NCBI RefSeq assembly: GCF_026151205.1 | Contig: NC_087083.1 | Span: 13,328,944 to 13,392,943 of the forward strand | Reading direction: 5' to 3' | Length of the DNA: 64,000 nt | From: Bolinopsis microptera | Lineage: Eukaryota; Ctenophora; Tentaculata; Lobata; Bolinopsidae | In this document: in pieces, positions 11,045-21,600 of the stretch | How the letters are laid out: the number at the start of each line of letters is the position of its first letter | How positions within the stretch are numbered: position 1 is the first letter of the stretch | Position numbers and translations under genes: made by a program | The notes under the pieces: model-generated | Seen by the model: the letters and a program-made list of their open reading frames with translations, nothing else | Told to the model about the DNA's origin: nothing | Database searches by the model: none

Positions 11045-12228
11045 TTTCTATTATTTGCTATTATTTGCTATTATTTGCTATTATTTGCTATTATTTGCTA
11101 TTATTTGCTATTATTTGCTATTATCATGCTGTGTAGTCTGTATCCAGCTTTGTAAGTACTTAAATACACAAAAAGAGTGAACATTACTTACTTTACCACG
11201 TTACTGTAACTTCTAACAGTACACTATAACATTACTTTACCACGTAAATTTGAAAAGATATTATGTCTAACATTGTGCTGATATACTTTTTTCAAATTTT
11301 CCACTTTGCAGTTTTATTGTGTTCAATGACCCTAATTCTACATTTTTCCCAATTTTTTGCCCTCAAAATCATCCATGAAATCAGCCAAAATTGTTCATTT
11401 TAAGCCCCTCAAAAACATCACTCTAAGGGCAGTAATAATTTCTCTGCTTGTACAATTGCTTATTCTGATAAAATTATCACATACTCTTTTACATATTGTC
11501 TTCAAGTCTAACCCAAAATTAAAACCTTGATTTACCGCCAACACCAATTCATCAGGGTTAAATCTTTTCCCAAAAACAACGGTAATATGAGGGTTTTACT
11601 GTACATTCTAATGTATTTTAATACCTTATATTATACCTTATATTATTAATTTTCTCAGTAGGGTGCACTGCTAACAGTCCTATGATCTGATTTGTGGCAT
11701 CCTTTACAGCACCATTTAACCTCTTATATAGCAGTTTATTAATATAATGTTTAATTATTCATTGTTGTATAAAACTTTTATCAAAGTTCACTCCAACACA
11801 CTGCTGCGACCATTTTCAAAAAAGTTTTATTGGTTTTGCTTTAAAAAAAGGTATCAATTTATCTAACCCCGCTTACATTGTATTGCTATTATTTGCTATT
11901 ATTTGCTATAATTTGCTATAATTTACTATTAATTGCTATTAATTGCTATTTATTGCTATTTATTGCTATTTATTGCTATTTATTGCTATTAATTTCTATT
12001 AAAGTATGTTTCTATTATTTGCTATTATTTGCTATTATTTGCTATTATTTGCTATTATCATGCTGTGTAGTCTGTATCCAGCTTTGTAAGTACTCAAATA
12101 CACAAAAAGAGTGAACATTACTTACTTTACCACGTTACTGTAACTTCTAACAGTACACTATAGTCTATAACATTACTTTACCACGTAAATTTGACAAGAT
12201 ATTATGTCAAACATTGCGCTGATATATT
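11045..12228 (+). repeat. Direct duplication of about 220-240 bp with 0.7-kb spacer
   Basis: 11045-11286 and 12009-12227 share the same series: a (CTATTATTTG)n tract, TCATGCTGTGTAGTCTGTAT, TTACTTTACCACGTTACTG and GATATTATGTC. The copies differ by scattered substitutions and small indels, so the duplication is older than the outer inverted repeats. A longer CTATT-rich microsatellite covers about 11880-12058. The arrangement of two direct repeats around unique sequence resembles a small LTR-like element, but no other hallmark is present. Confidence 0.8.
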
Positions 12229-13858
12229 TAAATAAGTGATGTCAGGCATATTGCTTCAAAACTCAATAAATTTAACTCAAGTTTCAGAATTCACAATTAA
12301 AAACTTTAGCCCCTGGTATTTTATTGTGTTATTATATTGTTTTCATATCATTATTTAATATTATACCTATCTAACATTATACTTACTCAGGGGCTTGAGC
12401 TTAGGATGGTGTTTCATTGAGTTAGAATACAAAACCTGGTACCGACAGGAATTGAAAAATTGAGACTCTGGAAAATTTAAAATTAGACTTTCCGGGTTCC
12501 TTGAGCAGTACCCCGACACCCCTCCTGTTACGGGATAAACATCAGCAAACAACAACTCAATATTGAGCTGGAGGTGGATGTCACCAAAACGTACGTTAAT
12601 CCGCTAGCGTTTAATCATCAATTATTAATTATTATCTATTATTGGCAAATAATTATTATTATTACCAATTATTATTATTAACTGTCATAATTTCAAAAAA
12701 ATTCAGTGCCTGGCATCAGACTCGCTTTCAAACAGACAACTTTCACTTGTTTTCAAAGAGACATGTGACCTGGTGAAGCTGTTCCCAGCTCAAAACATTG
12801 ATGGTTTAGTCTTGATATTTGGCCGGTGTCACATAACTTGGGCATGTTAAAGATTAGCCATTCACCCAGAACGTTTTAGATATAGGTAAGATATTAGAAT
12901 ATTGATTTATTTGGTCAATAGTAATACATGTTTTATGGTATTCTTATATGTCGAGTTACTATTTCTTTCGAGTTACTATTTCTTATTCTGAGTATTTGAT
13001 AAACCTCAGATGCCCTCTAATACAAATCAAGAAATGGCCAAGGGACTCACACAATGAGTGGAGGTCAACTTTAGAAAAGAGTACCCCAGTCCGATATCCT
13101 TTGTGGCAACGGAATGGTTGGCAGACGCGGAACATCAGTATCCACATGGAGCATGTTCGCCACGTAGGGGAATACAGAATCGGTATCCGTAGGCTCTCTG
13201 TCGCCGATTTTGTAGGTTTGTCTAAGTTTTGCATTGACTAATTTAATGTTTCAAACTTCGATATTAACAAATTATCAAAGTTACGTGGAATTTTTACCTA
13301 AAATTGTGTGGCAGTTTTCTACTGCTAGATTTTCCTCCTTGCGTACAGTAAAAGTATGCTAATGTTATCAGTTCGCGCGGAACGCGCAATTGCGCGCGCG
13401 TTCTGTGCAATAATATTTAATGTATGATAATTTTAGGTTCCACGAGTGTCCTGCATAAAAGATTGTCAATCGTGACGAGAAAGCGAACGGTAGGACCTTG
13501 AACGAAAAATCGAAGAAGACACAGAATTTTAGCTAGTATATTCGTAGGGTTACAATATTACAAAAATGTGGGACTGGTCCTGGACTCAAAAGGGATAAAT
13601 TTCGAGATTATTTTACATTGACATTCTTTGTTCTACCACACCTGCCGACAGTGCACACGGTCGGCTGTCATTGTTACTTGTTAATTACCTTTTATTGTGC
13701 AAGGACTGAAATTATTATATTGTGTCATGGGATGAGGGCCAATGGGCCATCACATTATTTAAAGTGTAGTGAATGTAAATTTGTGATTTAAGTTGCTACA
13801 AGTCGTGATTATCATAGTGTGCCACTGTCTCCATGTAATGAAACAGGTGTATGATTTG
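12229..13858. other. Element interior, no gene seen
   Basis: AT-rich sequence with a (TTATTA) stretch near 12620-12690. A 97-codon plus-strand ORF at 12948-13241 overlaps an 83-codon minus ORF and matches nothing I know. No Maverick gene relic was recognised. Confidence 0.4.
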
Positions 13859-14439
13859 ACTAAATGAATTAGACGTCAGATAAAACAATGCCATAAATTG
13901 AACAACTGTACAATTAGAACATACAAAGAGGTTTTGGTATCATCTCTCACTTTTCCTTGCAAAGAGAAACTTTTAGGAGAAACCGATCCAAACATTATAC
14001 TTATAGTTGCATGTGACACTGTATCACTTTCTATATTAATATAGAAGCCGCATGAGAGTGCAGTATAAGTGATTATAAATACCAAGCTCGTTGGACCAGG
14101 TGAGCTCCCATGCTTGTGAAACTAAATGTGAATTTGCGTGTGATGTGAGTGTAACTGTAAAATAAAAGATATAAGCATTGGTCTCTTACTTATTAAAGTG
14201 CTCGTCTGTTGAGCTAGTTGTCTCATCTCTCACTTTTCCTTGCAAAGAGAAATCTTTAGGAGAAACTCAACCAATCAGACACAGCTTTTTGACCCACGTG
14301 ATATGCTCCTTGGTCACGTGACAGGTTTCAACAGCCAACTAGACACTGTTCTGCAGCTCACGTGACGGTTTTAAACCAATCAGAAGGTCGAGCAGAATAT
14401 ATACTGTTTCGGGGTGAGATTCAACCCTGATATACTACT
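13859..14439 (-). repeat. Right terminal inverted repeat (581 bp)
   Basis: Reverse complement of 927-1507, of identical length. It ends in TATACTACT, followed by the target duplicate GTTCTA (14440-14445). Confidence 0.92.
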
Positions 14440-15144
14440 GTTCTATAACTATTTTAATTTTACTTTTGGAGATAGACCCCAGCCGGTAGGATTTGCTGGG
14501 ACTTAATGTTTTACCCATTACCGGGTGATACTCGACGACTCGTGAAATTGCAGAAATATAATATTCGTTTCAAATATTAAAGACCGGCGCGCGCGTCGCC
14601 ATTCGCCGCGTCTTGGTAGGTTTTAAACCTACAATTAATGACAAACCATGTATTTATTAACGGGTGATACTCGTAAAATATCTATTCCATACCGTCGACG
14701 AGTCCAACTCGGCGCGCGTCCTGGTAGTTTGTAAACATACAATGTATTTAGCGAGATGCGTTACTGGACCTGGGTTACTGGGCCGCGCTCAGCCTGTCAT
14801 TCCGCCAAATCTTTATTCATTAATTATTAATGAACATAATAGCCTGGGGTCCTCAGGTAAGACCTGGGCCGCGCATCAAATAATGCAAATGCTTCTCGCA
14901 ACCACATCTTCGTTAGATCGGCGAGATGCGCTATTGGGCCCCGCCGAACTGAGAAGCTAGGTAAATAACGCGCGAAACTCATCGACGATGTTATTAATTC
15001 GAATGAATATTATATCACCCGTTTCTTGATTATTTTTGCTAGAATAAAGAAAAATCCTTTGTTTCATAGTAAATCGTTAAAACTTTGCAATGAAATACTC
15101 AAACTAAAACGAGACAATAACTTAGAAAAAACGTGTGACAAGTC
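14440..15144 (+). repeat. 622-bp tandem unit, copy 2, right part
   Basis: Starts with the second target duplicate GTTCTA and continues the unit to ACAAGTC at 15144, where homology with copy 1 ends. It differs from copy 1 chiefly by an 86-bp MITE plus an 8-bp target duplicate. Confidence 0.9.
14775..14860 (+). mobile_element. 86-bp hAT-like MITE with 8-bp target duplication
   Basis: Begins TTACTGGGCCGCGCT and ends CCTCAGGTAA, with GACCTGGG duplicated on both sides (14767-14774 and 14861-14868). Tandem copy 1 has the single uninterrupted GACCTGGG. The same sequence family occurs at 44999-45135 and, inverted, at 45468-45541. Eight-base duplications and short termini suggest mobilisation by a hAT transposase. 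Confidence 0.85.
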
Positions 15145-15534
15145 TGGCAAAAACTTATAACAAAAAACAAAAGCTATCAACATTTACATAATTTATTTTT
15201 ATTATTGTAACCTATAAAACTAACCAGCTGAATGCATAAAGACTGGGAAATTTTAACCTAAATACGAAACCGTGCAGCAGTTTTATGTTTTACTGCACCA
15301 ATTACATTTTAGTAGGTCATGAATAAGAAAACATGATTGATTGATCCAGAAACTAAAACCCTAAATCAACTATCAGCCTATGTGTTTAGCTCTAACAAAT
15401 AAATGCTAATCAAACAGATCTTAACAGAACAATTCAATCTTCCATCTTTGCCCCATATTATTTATCTAGATTTCAGGTCGTTAGTAAACAGTTCAAATAA
15501 CTCTGGGTCACGGTGTGCAGTACTGTGTTTAACG

Positions 15535-15630
15535 TGACGTCACACATCTGATGATATCATGTGACGTCACACTTCTCAGCCCGATATGACGTCACCATCT
15601 CTCGTGACGTCACAATCTCACGTGACGTCA
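15535..15630. promoter_or_regulatory. Cluster of five TGACGTCA (CRE-type) palindromes
   Basis: Perfect TGACGTCA occurs at 15535, 15562, 15587, 15605 and 15623, with no fixed spacing. The last copy overlaps the ERO1 stop codon (15628-15630), so the cluster lies in the ERO1 3'UTR. The motif is the consensus for CREB/ATF bZIP factors. Whether it is bound, or merely a local repeat, cannot be told here. Confidence 0.6.
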
Positions 15631-18600
15631 CAGTTCCCCACGAGTAAAGGTATTAAATAAGTTTTCCTGTTTCCTGTCCGATTCCTCGGGTGGTCCTGCT
15701 TCCTCTTTGTAGTCCATCTGATCCTTGAACACTTTGACGTAGTGTAAAGAGTGGGATAACCTGGGGTCACGTGATGTTATTAACATTGTTATTTGTTTGC
15801 ATTGCATTGTTAACATTTTTAACAACAAATTTTAATGTCACTGACAATCTCGGTAAATTAAATTTTTCTGGCAAATAGCGAACAAACTTAAGTGGCAAAA
15901 CATATTACATGGGTCCTGATTTTAATTAATATCATTTAGTGTCTCGGTATAAATTAACAAATTAATGGCAAAACAAATTAAAAAAGAATATAATTAAACT
16001 AACTGATTAAAAGCGTTGAACAGAGTCACAACTTCTCCCCTCTCCAAATTAAGATTCTCAGGTTTCCCTCCGCTAAATAAGATCTTAAGTGCAGTTCCCA
16101 GACCTCGTATCTGCGAAGCGAAATTATTGAATATTGGTCAGTCATATCCAGTGAATTTATTAATGGAGGAAACAATATGCTTTGAAAAGTTTCAATTTTT
16201 TAATCGTCATGAGATGTGGTAATTGATCATTGAACATACCTGTATTTTGCCCCATAATCTGCACTTGTCACATGTTACACAGTCCATTATCTGGGATATG
16301 TTCCGGAAATGAACCAGAAATTCATTCAGGATCTCCTCGGCAGCTGGGCCTGTAATTATCATAATTCAACATTAAATTAAGTTAAATTATAACAAGGGAA
16401 TCACTGACATTTTCGCCATTGACGACAATTTGTTTTTCTGGGAGATAAGTTGACAAAAATTTTCCGCCATATTTGCATTTTTAATTATCACAGTCCCACA
16501 ATCACCCAATCACCAATTATTCCACAATTACCCAATTACCAAGTATTCCATAATTACCCAATTACCAATTATTCCACAATTACCAATTATTCCACAATTA
16601 CCAAATTACCAATTATTCCACAATTACCCAATCACCCCACCTTTGAAAAGCTGTTCCTCGTCGAAAGTATCAGGACATGAGAGCAGCCCCTCAACAATAC
16701 TGATAGTATTTTCTTTAGTCTTGATATCCTCCTCCGGCTTACCCGTATGGAAATCCCACCTTTTCCACAGCGGCAGAGCCTGGTGTGTTATTAGGAGTTA
16801 ATTAATGCTAATTATGCTAATTATGTCACGTGATGAGGGCAGTAAGTGGTCACGTGATATATGATTATGATGATTGTAAGTATTTTATGGGCATCTTTTC
16901 ACAAGTCAACAAGTCAACAAGTCAACAAGTCAACAAGTCAACAAGTCAACAAGTTAACAAGTCAACAAGTCAACAAGTCAACAAGTCAACAAGTCAACAA
17001 GTCAACAAGTCAACAAGTCAACAAGTCAACAGAGCACTAACCTCAACATACAAAACTTCTGGAAGTTTCTTTCTAGAAGCTTCTAGAAAGAAACTTAGTA
17101 CCACTAACCTTAGTTATGGCTCTCATTTCAACGAGATACACAAAGTACAGGTTCTTCAGCCAGTGTGGCCCCTCTCCAGCAGTGGATTCCGGTAAAAACC
17201 TTCTGGTAAATTCTGCCAAGTTAGGTCCCCACTTCTGTCCGAAAAAATCTGAAGACATTATATATACAAAATCAAAAAATCAAAATCAAAAATAAATAAT
17301 CAGCGATATGAGAAATCAATTGAATTAGCGTATCTTTGAATTTACGAATTTTACTGTTTAGGGCAAAATAGGCCGTATATAAATACCCCGTATTAAATAC
17401 GGAGTATTTAGCAAATATTTATTAAATACGGGGTATTTAGCAAATATCCTAACCTTGTACTGGGTACTTAGCAGCTAGATGTATGCTGATTGAGGAATGT
17501 AATCCCGAGACTGCTCTAAAGAATACACGCTTCTCTTTACACATATAGTTGATTGACTTGTGTGTCAGATCTAGAAATAAACTGTCTTTCTTCGGTCTGA
17601 AACAAATAAAAAATTATTACAAATAAAAGTTATTATTATAATAATATTATTATTAAAAGACTTAAAATTGAAGAGAACTTGTGCAGCTCTTCTTTAAAAG
17701 GCTGAGACAAATTTTGGTTAAATAATTTTAAACAGCAGATCTCTTCCAGAGATTGTGCTGTTGTCGATATACAGGACTTATTGTCACGTTATAATAAATT
17801 AATCAAACAATTAGTTAATTGATTACAATTTCAAAATAATTTGAGTTCTTATGAAGCTTTTTTACTTTATTAAGGTAAGAAACAAAATTTAGTATCCATG
17901 ATATTAAAAACAATGAACATTTGTTTCGGAATAGAACATTGAATACGTATGATATGTTTGGATTCATTACAAATTTCGGATAAAATTCATCTTGGTAAAA
18001 AATGTATTGCGGTAGCTAAGCTTCTGATGAATTGCGTTGAATTCGGAAGTTAACTCATCAAGATCACAATGCTATCATAATTCGTTATGTGAATATAATT
18101 ACATTTTAAACGAATTTTCTGGACTCCACCCGTGAGATTGCTAATATTTATTAAAATGTTGTTCTGTTGATTTTAATAAAAGTTATAAAATATGAGGCAC
18201 TGTGAACCGCCAAGGTGATTCTGAATTCTCCCTGAAGAACTTGAAATTGAATTCAAGTTCATGTGATATTGGGACTAATGCAATCATATTTTCTGCATTT
18301 AGCCCTCTAATTTCTCACGACGCACCTGCAAGGCAATTAAGATAACACATTAGTCGTCTAGATAAGGACGACGAAAGTTCCAAGTTTTGGGCGGTGAAAA
18401 TGTTCCACAGACTAGCCGGGGTGCTTTAAAATATAAGGGTTGCTCTAATATTGATTCAGTCTGTCACTGAGCTGAGAGTCCTTACACGACCCAACCAGCT
18501 CATGAGATCCATTCAAACCTCCAAAGGAGAACGCTTCTCTGCTTTAATTCGAGTAGTTTTTCTGTTATAACAACAAACACTTTTCTATTCTATTATTTTA

Positions 18601-21600
18601 GAAATTTTCCCTTTATTCCCTACGGTATTGTAGCCATCTCATCACAGTCTTTCTTATTAGGTTTCAAAATAATCTTAACCATGGCCGTTAGTTCTATTCG
18701 TCTGACAGTTCTGGTGACGTTGCTCTTAGGGATCTCTCAAGCTTCAACCAGCTGGTTCACACCTAGGTCCGTTATAAACTAGCTTACAAACTAGCTTGAA
18801 AATTAGTTTCGTTATAAAAGAGCCTGAGTGGAGTTGGGTTAAAAACATATAAGAGATACGATGATTTAACTTGTAGAAGCTTTCAATAAACATGTGTTAA
18901 TCGTCGTCAGCTGAATGTGATGTGGTGGACAATGCTTATATGTGATTGAGTGGTGTCAGGGATGGAGGGTGGGGGAGGTGTGGGTGGGAAAGTGAAAATT
19001 ACAGTACAATGTCAATAAAAATTTAGTCTTCTGTTGAGGTTGAGAAGGAAATGCCAGATGGTCTGGACTTTAAGGATTTGGCAATTTTAGGAAGAATGGG
19101 GTCCCAGAGGGAGCTACATTTGGGTGCGCGGTCTGTTCTGTTCATAGCTGGTTGTCGTATTTGTATAGCTGCGTGTTCTGTGAGGTCAAGTTGGGAGCGT
19201 GAGGTGAGGGATTTGAGGACTTCGATGTTGTTCCAGGAGATGGTGTGGCCGGTGGTCAGGGCATGATGTGCAGGGGCTGATTTGATTCTGTCTGTGGATT
19301 CGTCGATGGCGTTGTTGAGTCTGTAACATCGTTCGTGTTCTTTCATGCGGTGGACCAAGGGTCTGTAGGTCTGTCCGGCGTATTTGGAGGGGCACTGTGA
19401 GCAGGATATTTCGTAGATGGTGTTGGGAGTGAGGTGAGTAGGGGGTGTGGTCTTCGTTTTGGTGAGGAGGTTGCGGAGGGAGGTAGCAGAGGAGTGGGTG
19501 ACTTTGATGTCGTGTTGTCCGAGTATCTTGGAGATGGGTTTGGATAGGGAGGGATGGAAAGGAAGAGAAACACTAAGGGCATGTTCACGGGTCTGTCGGT
19601 TGAATGAGGCTAGGGATTGGTGGCGAGAGGGGTTGGTGAATTTCCGTTGTACTTCGTCCATGATGGTGGTGATGCGGTGAGGAGGGAAGCCGTTCTGGAG
19701 GCAAACGTGTCGTACTGTCTGGAGTTCGTCGTCAAGGTGTTGGGGTGAGCAGATGTTGTGGGCTCTTCTGGTCAGTGATCGGATGACTGCGTTCTTAGAT
19801 GAGTTGGTGGTGCAGGAGGAGTACTTGGTGTAGAGGTTGGTGTGGGTGGGTTTTCTGTAGACTGATGTGGATTTGTCAGGGTGGATGAGAACGTCAAGGA
19901 AGGGTATAGTTCCGTCTGTAGAGGGATGTTCTTGGGTAAAGTTGAGGTCTTCAGTAAGGGAGTTAAGGAATGTAAGGAAGGATTCTGCGTGGTTTCTGTC
20001 TCTGAAAGATCCAAGGCCGTCGTCAACGAAATGGGAGTAAGTGTTCGGAGGGTCAGGACATGAGGATAAAGCTAAGGTCTCGATTTCAGCAAGGCGGATT
20101 TCAGCTAGTTCAACAATGAGGGGGGATCCCATTGTACCACCTTCGTCTTGGGAGTAGAAGGAGCCGTTGAATTCAAGGTATGAGTTGTCAAGGCAAAAGT
20201 TGATAAGGGAGCCTATGGTGGTGGTGGTGACATTGGAGGGAAGACGAGAGGGGTTCTGTTCAAAGGAGGAGATGACAGTTTTGAGGGCTAGGCGCATGTC
20301 ACAGGAGGTGTACAAGGATTGGACGTCTAAGGAGGCGTGGTAGTGGAAGGAGGGATTGAGAGAGGAGTCGAAGCGATGTTTGAAGTCGGAAGAGTCTTTG
20401 AGGCGTAAGGGGTTCTGGGCTAGGGGTTTGAGGAAAGATGCGAGGACTTTGTGGAGGGCTTGGAGGGGGGTGTTGTAGAAGCTGACTACGGGACGGATAG
20501 GTGCGCCGGGTTTGTGTATCTTAGGTTGTCCGTAAAGTTGAGGCCATCTAGGATGTAGGTTGCGCATCTTGTGGTATAGGTCGGTCGTGATCTTCTTGTC
20601 GGTGTGTAGTTTCTTGAGGACTTTCTGTAGTTTAGTGGTAACGGATTGAGTGGGGTCTTTCGTTAAGAGGGTGTAACTACCTGAGGATAAGTGGTCGGTA
20701 ACTTTGGTTATGTATTGATCGTGAGTCAGTACAACAGTGGCGTTGCCCTTATCAGCAGGAAGAAATTTCAATTCAGATTTCTTAGATTTTAAAGATTTAA
20801 GAGCGGTACGTTGTTGTGGAGTCAAATTGTCGGTGGTCATGTCACGTTTATTGTCAAATTTAGATAATACAGAGGTGACCTGATATGTGGCTGAGGCTTC
20901 CATGCCTTCTCCTAGTTGTTTAGTGATATTCTGTATGAGGGGAGCCAGGTCGGGGGTAGGATCTGAGGTGGGTGTCGGGACAAACTTCAGTCCAAGGGAG
21001 AGGACGTCAGTTTCAGCTGTGGAGAGGGTCTGTCCAGAGAGGTTGATCACTGTTTTGGCTGTGGTGTCTTTCTTGGGGGTAGGTGAGGTCTTGAGGAGGG
21101 GACCATGAAATGTGGGAGAGGGTATGTCGAGCGTTTTAAGAGTGTCGTTAAAAGAGCCTCTTTTTCTTTAGAGTGATGAAAGTTTAAAAGAATATCAATG
21201 AAACGATCACATAATCATTTCTCCCATAATCTTATTTTGAGTACCAAGTACTTTAGGGGGTTAAATTTGAAGATTAACTTTTTTAAATAAATCTTCAGCT
21301 TCCCCGACCAACCTAGCAAAAACGGTATCTACTGGCACCGTTCCGAACTGGGGTACCGCATGGGGGAGAACTTCCAGCTGACCATGAACATTGCCTGGGG
21401 GAGCACACCCCAGTATGAGGGCATGATCTTAGAGGGGAACCTCCAGTTCTTCTTGGCTGGTTCAGTATATATTACTGGAACAAACCTCTTCCACGTTGCA
21501 ACTGGCGGAATTAAAGTCAGTGCACTTCGAGGTAATACTTTGCAATATCTGCAGGATTGAAAACATGCCATTTGAAGTAGCATATTTTTTTCAGTATTAA

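Larger units (their letters stand above)
927..14439. mobile_element. 13.5-kb Maverick/Polinton-like element (gene-poor)
   Basis: Seen: the ends are AGTAGTATATCAGGG and its reverse complement, with inverted repeats of 581 bp at 927-1507 and 13859-14439. GTTCTA is duplicated directly outside (921-926 and 14440-14445), and the neighbouring tandem copy preserves the empty site (299-304). Known: long inverted repeats, AG termini and 6-bp target duplications are hallmarks of Maverick/Polinton elements. Odd: I see no protein-primed DNA polymerase B, integrase, packaging ATPase, protease or capsid gene. The interior carries a LINE (3160-8527), a minisatellite, a zinc-finger ORF and mostly non-coding sequence. 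Inferred: a non-autonomous derivative moved by machinery elsewhere, or a distinct element class with the same termini. The arms differ at only a few positions by eye, which suggests recent movement. Confidence 0.85.

Noticed and set aside
12948..13241. 97-codon plus-strand ORF as a Maverick gene relic
   Set aside because: No recognisable motif, overlapped by an equally long antisense ORF.
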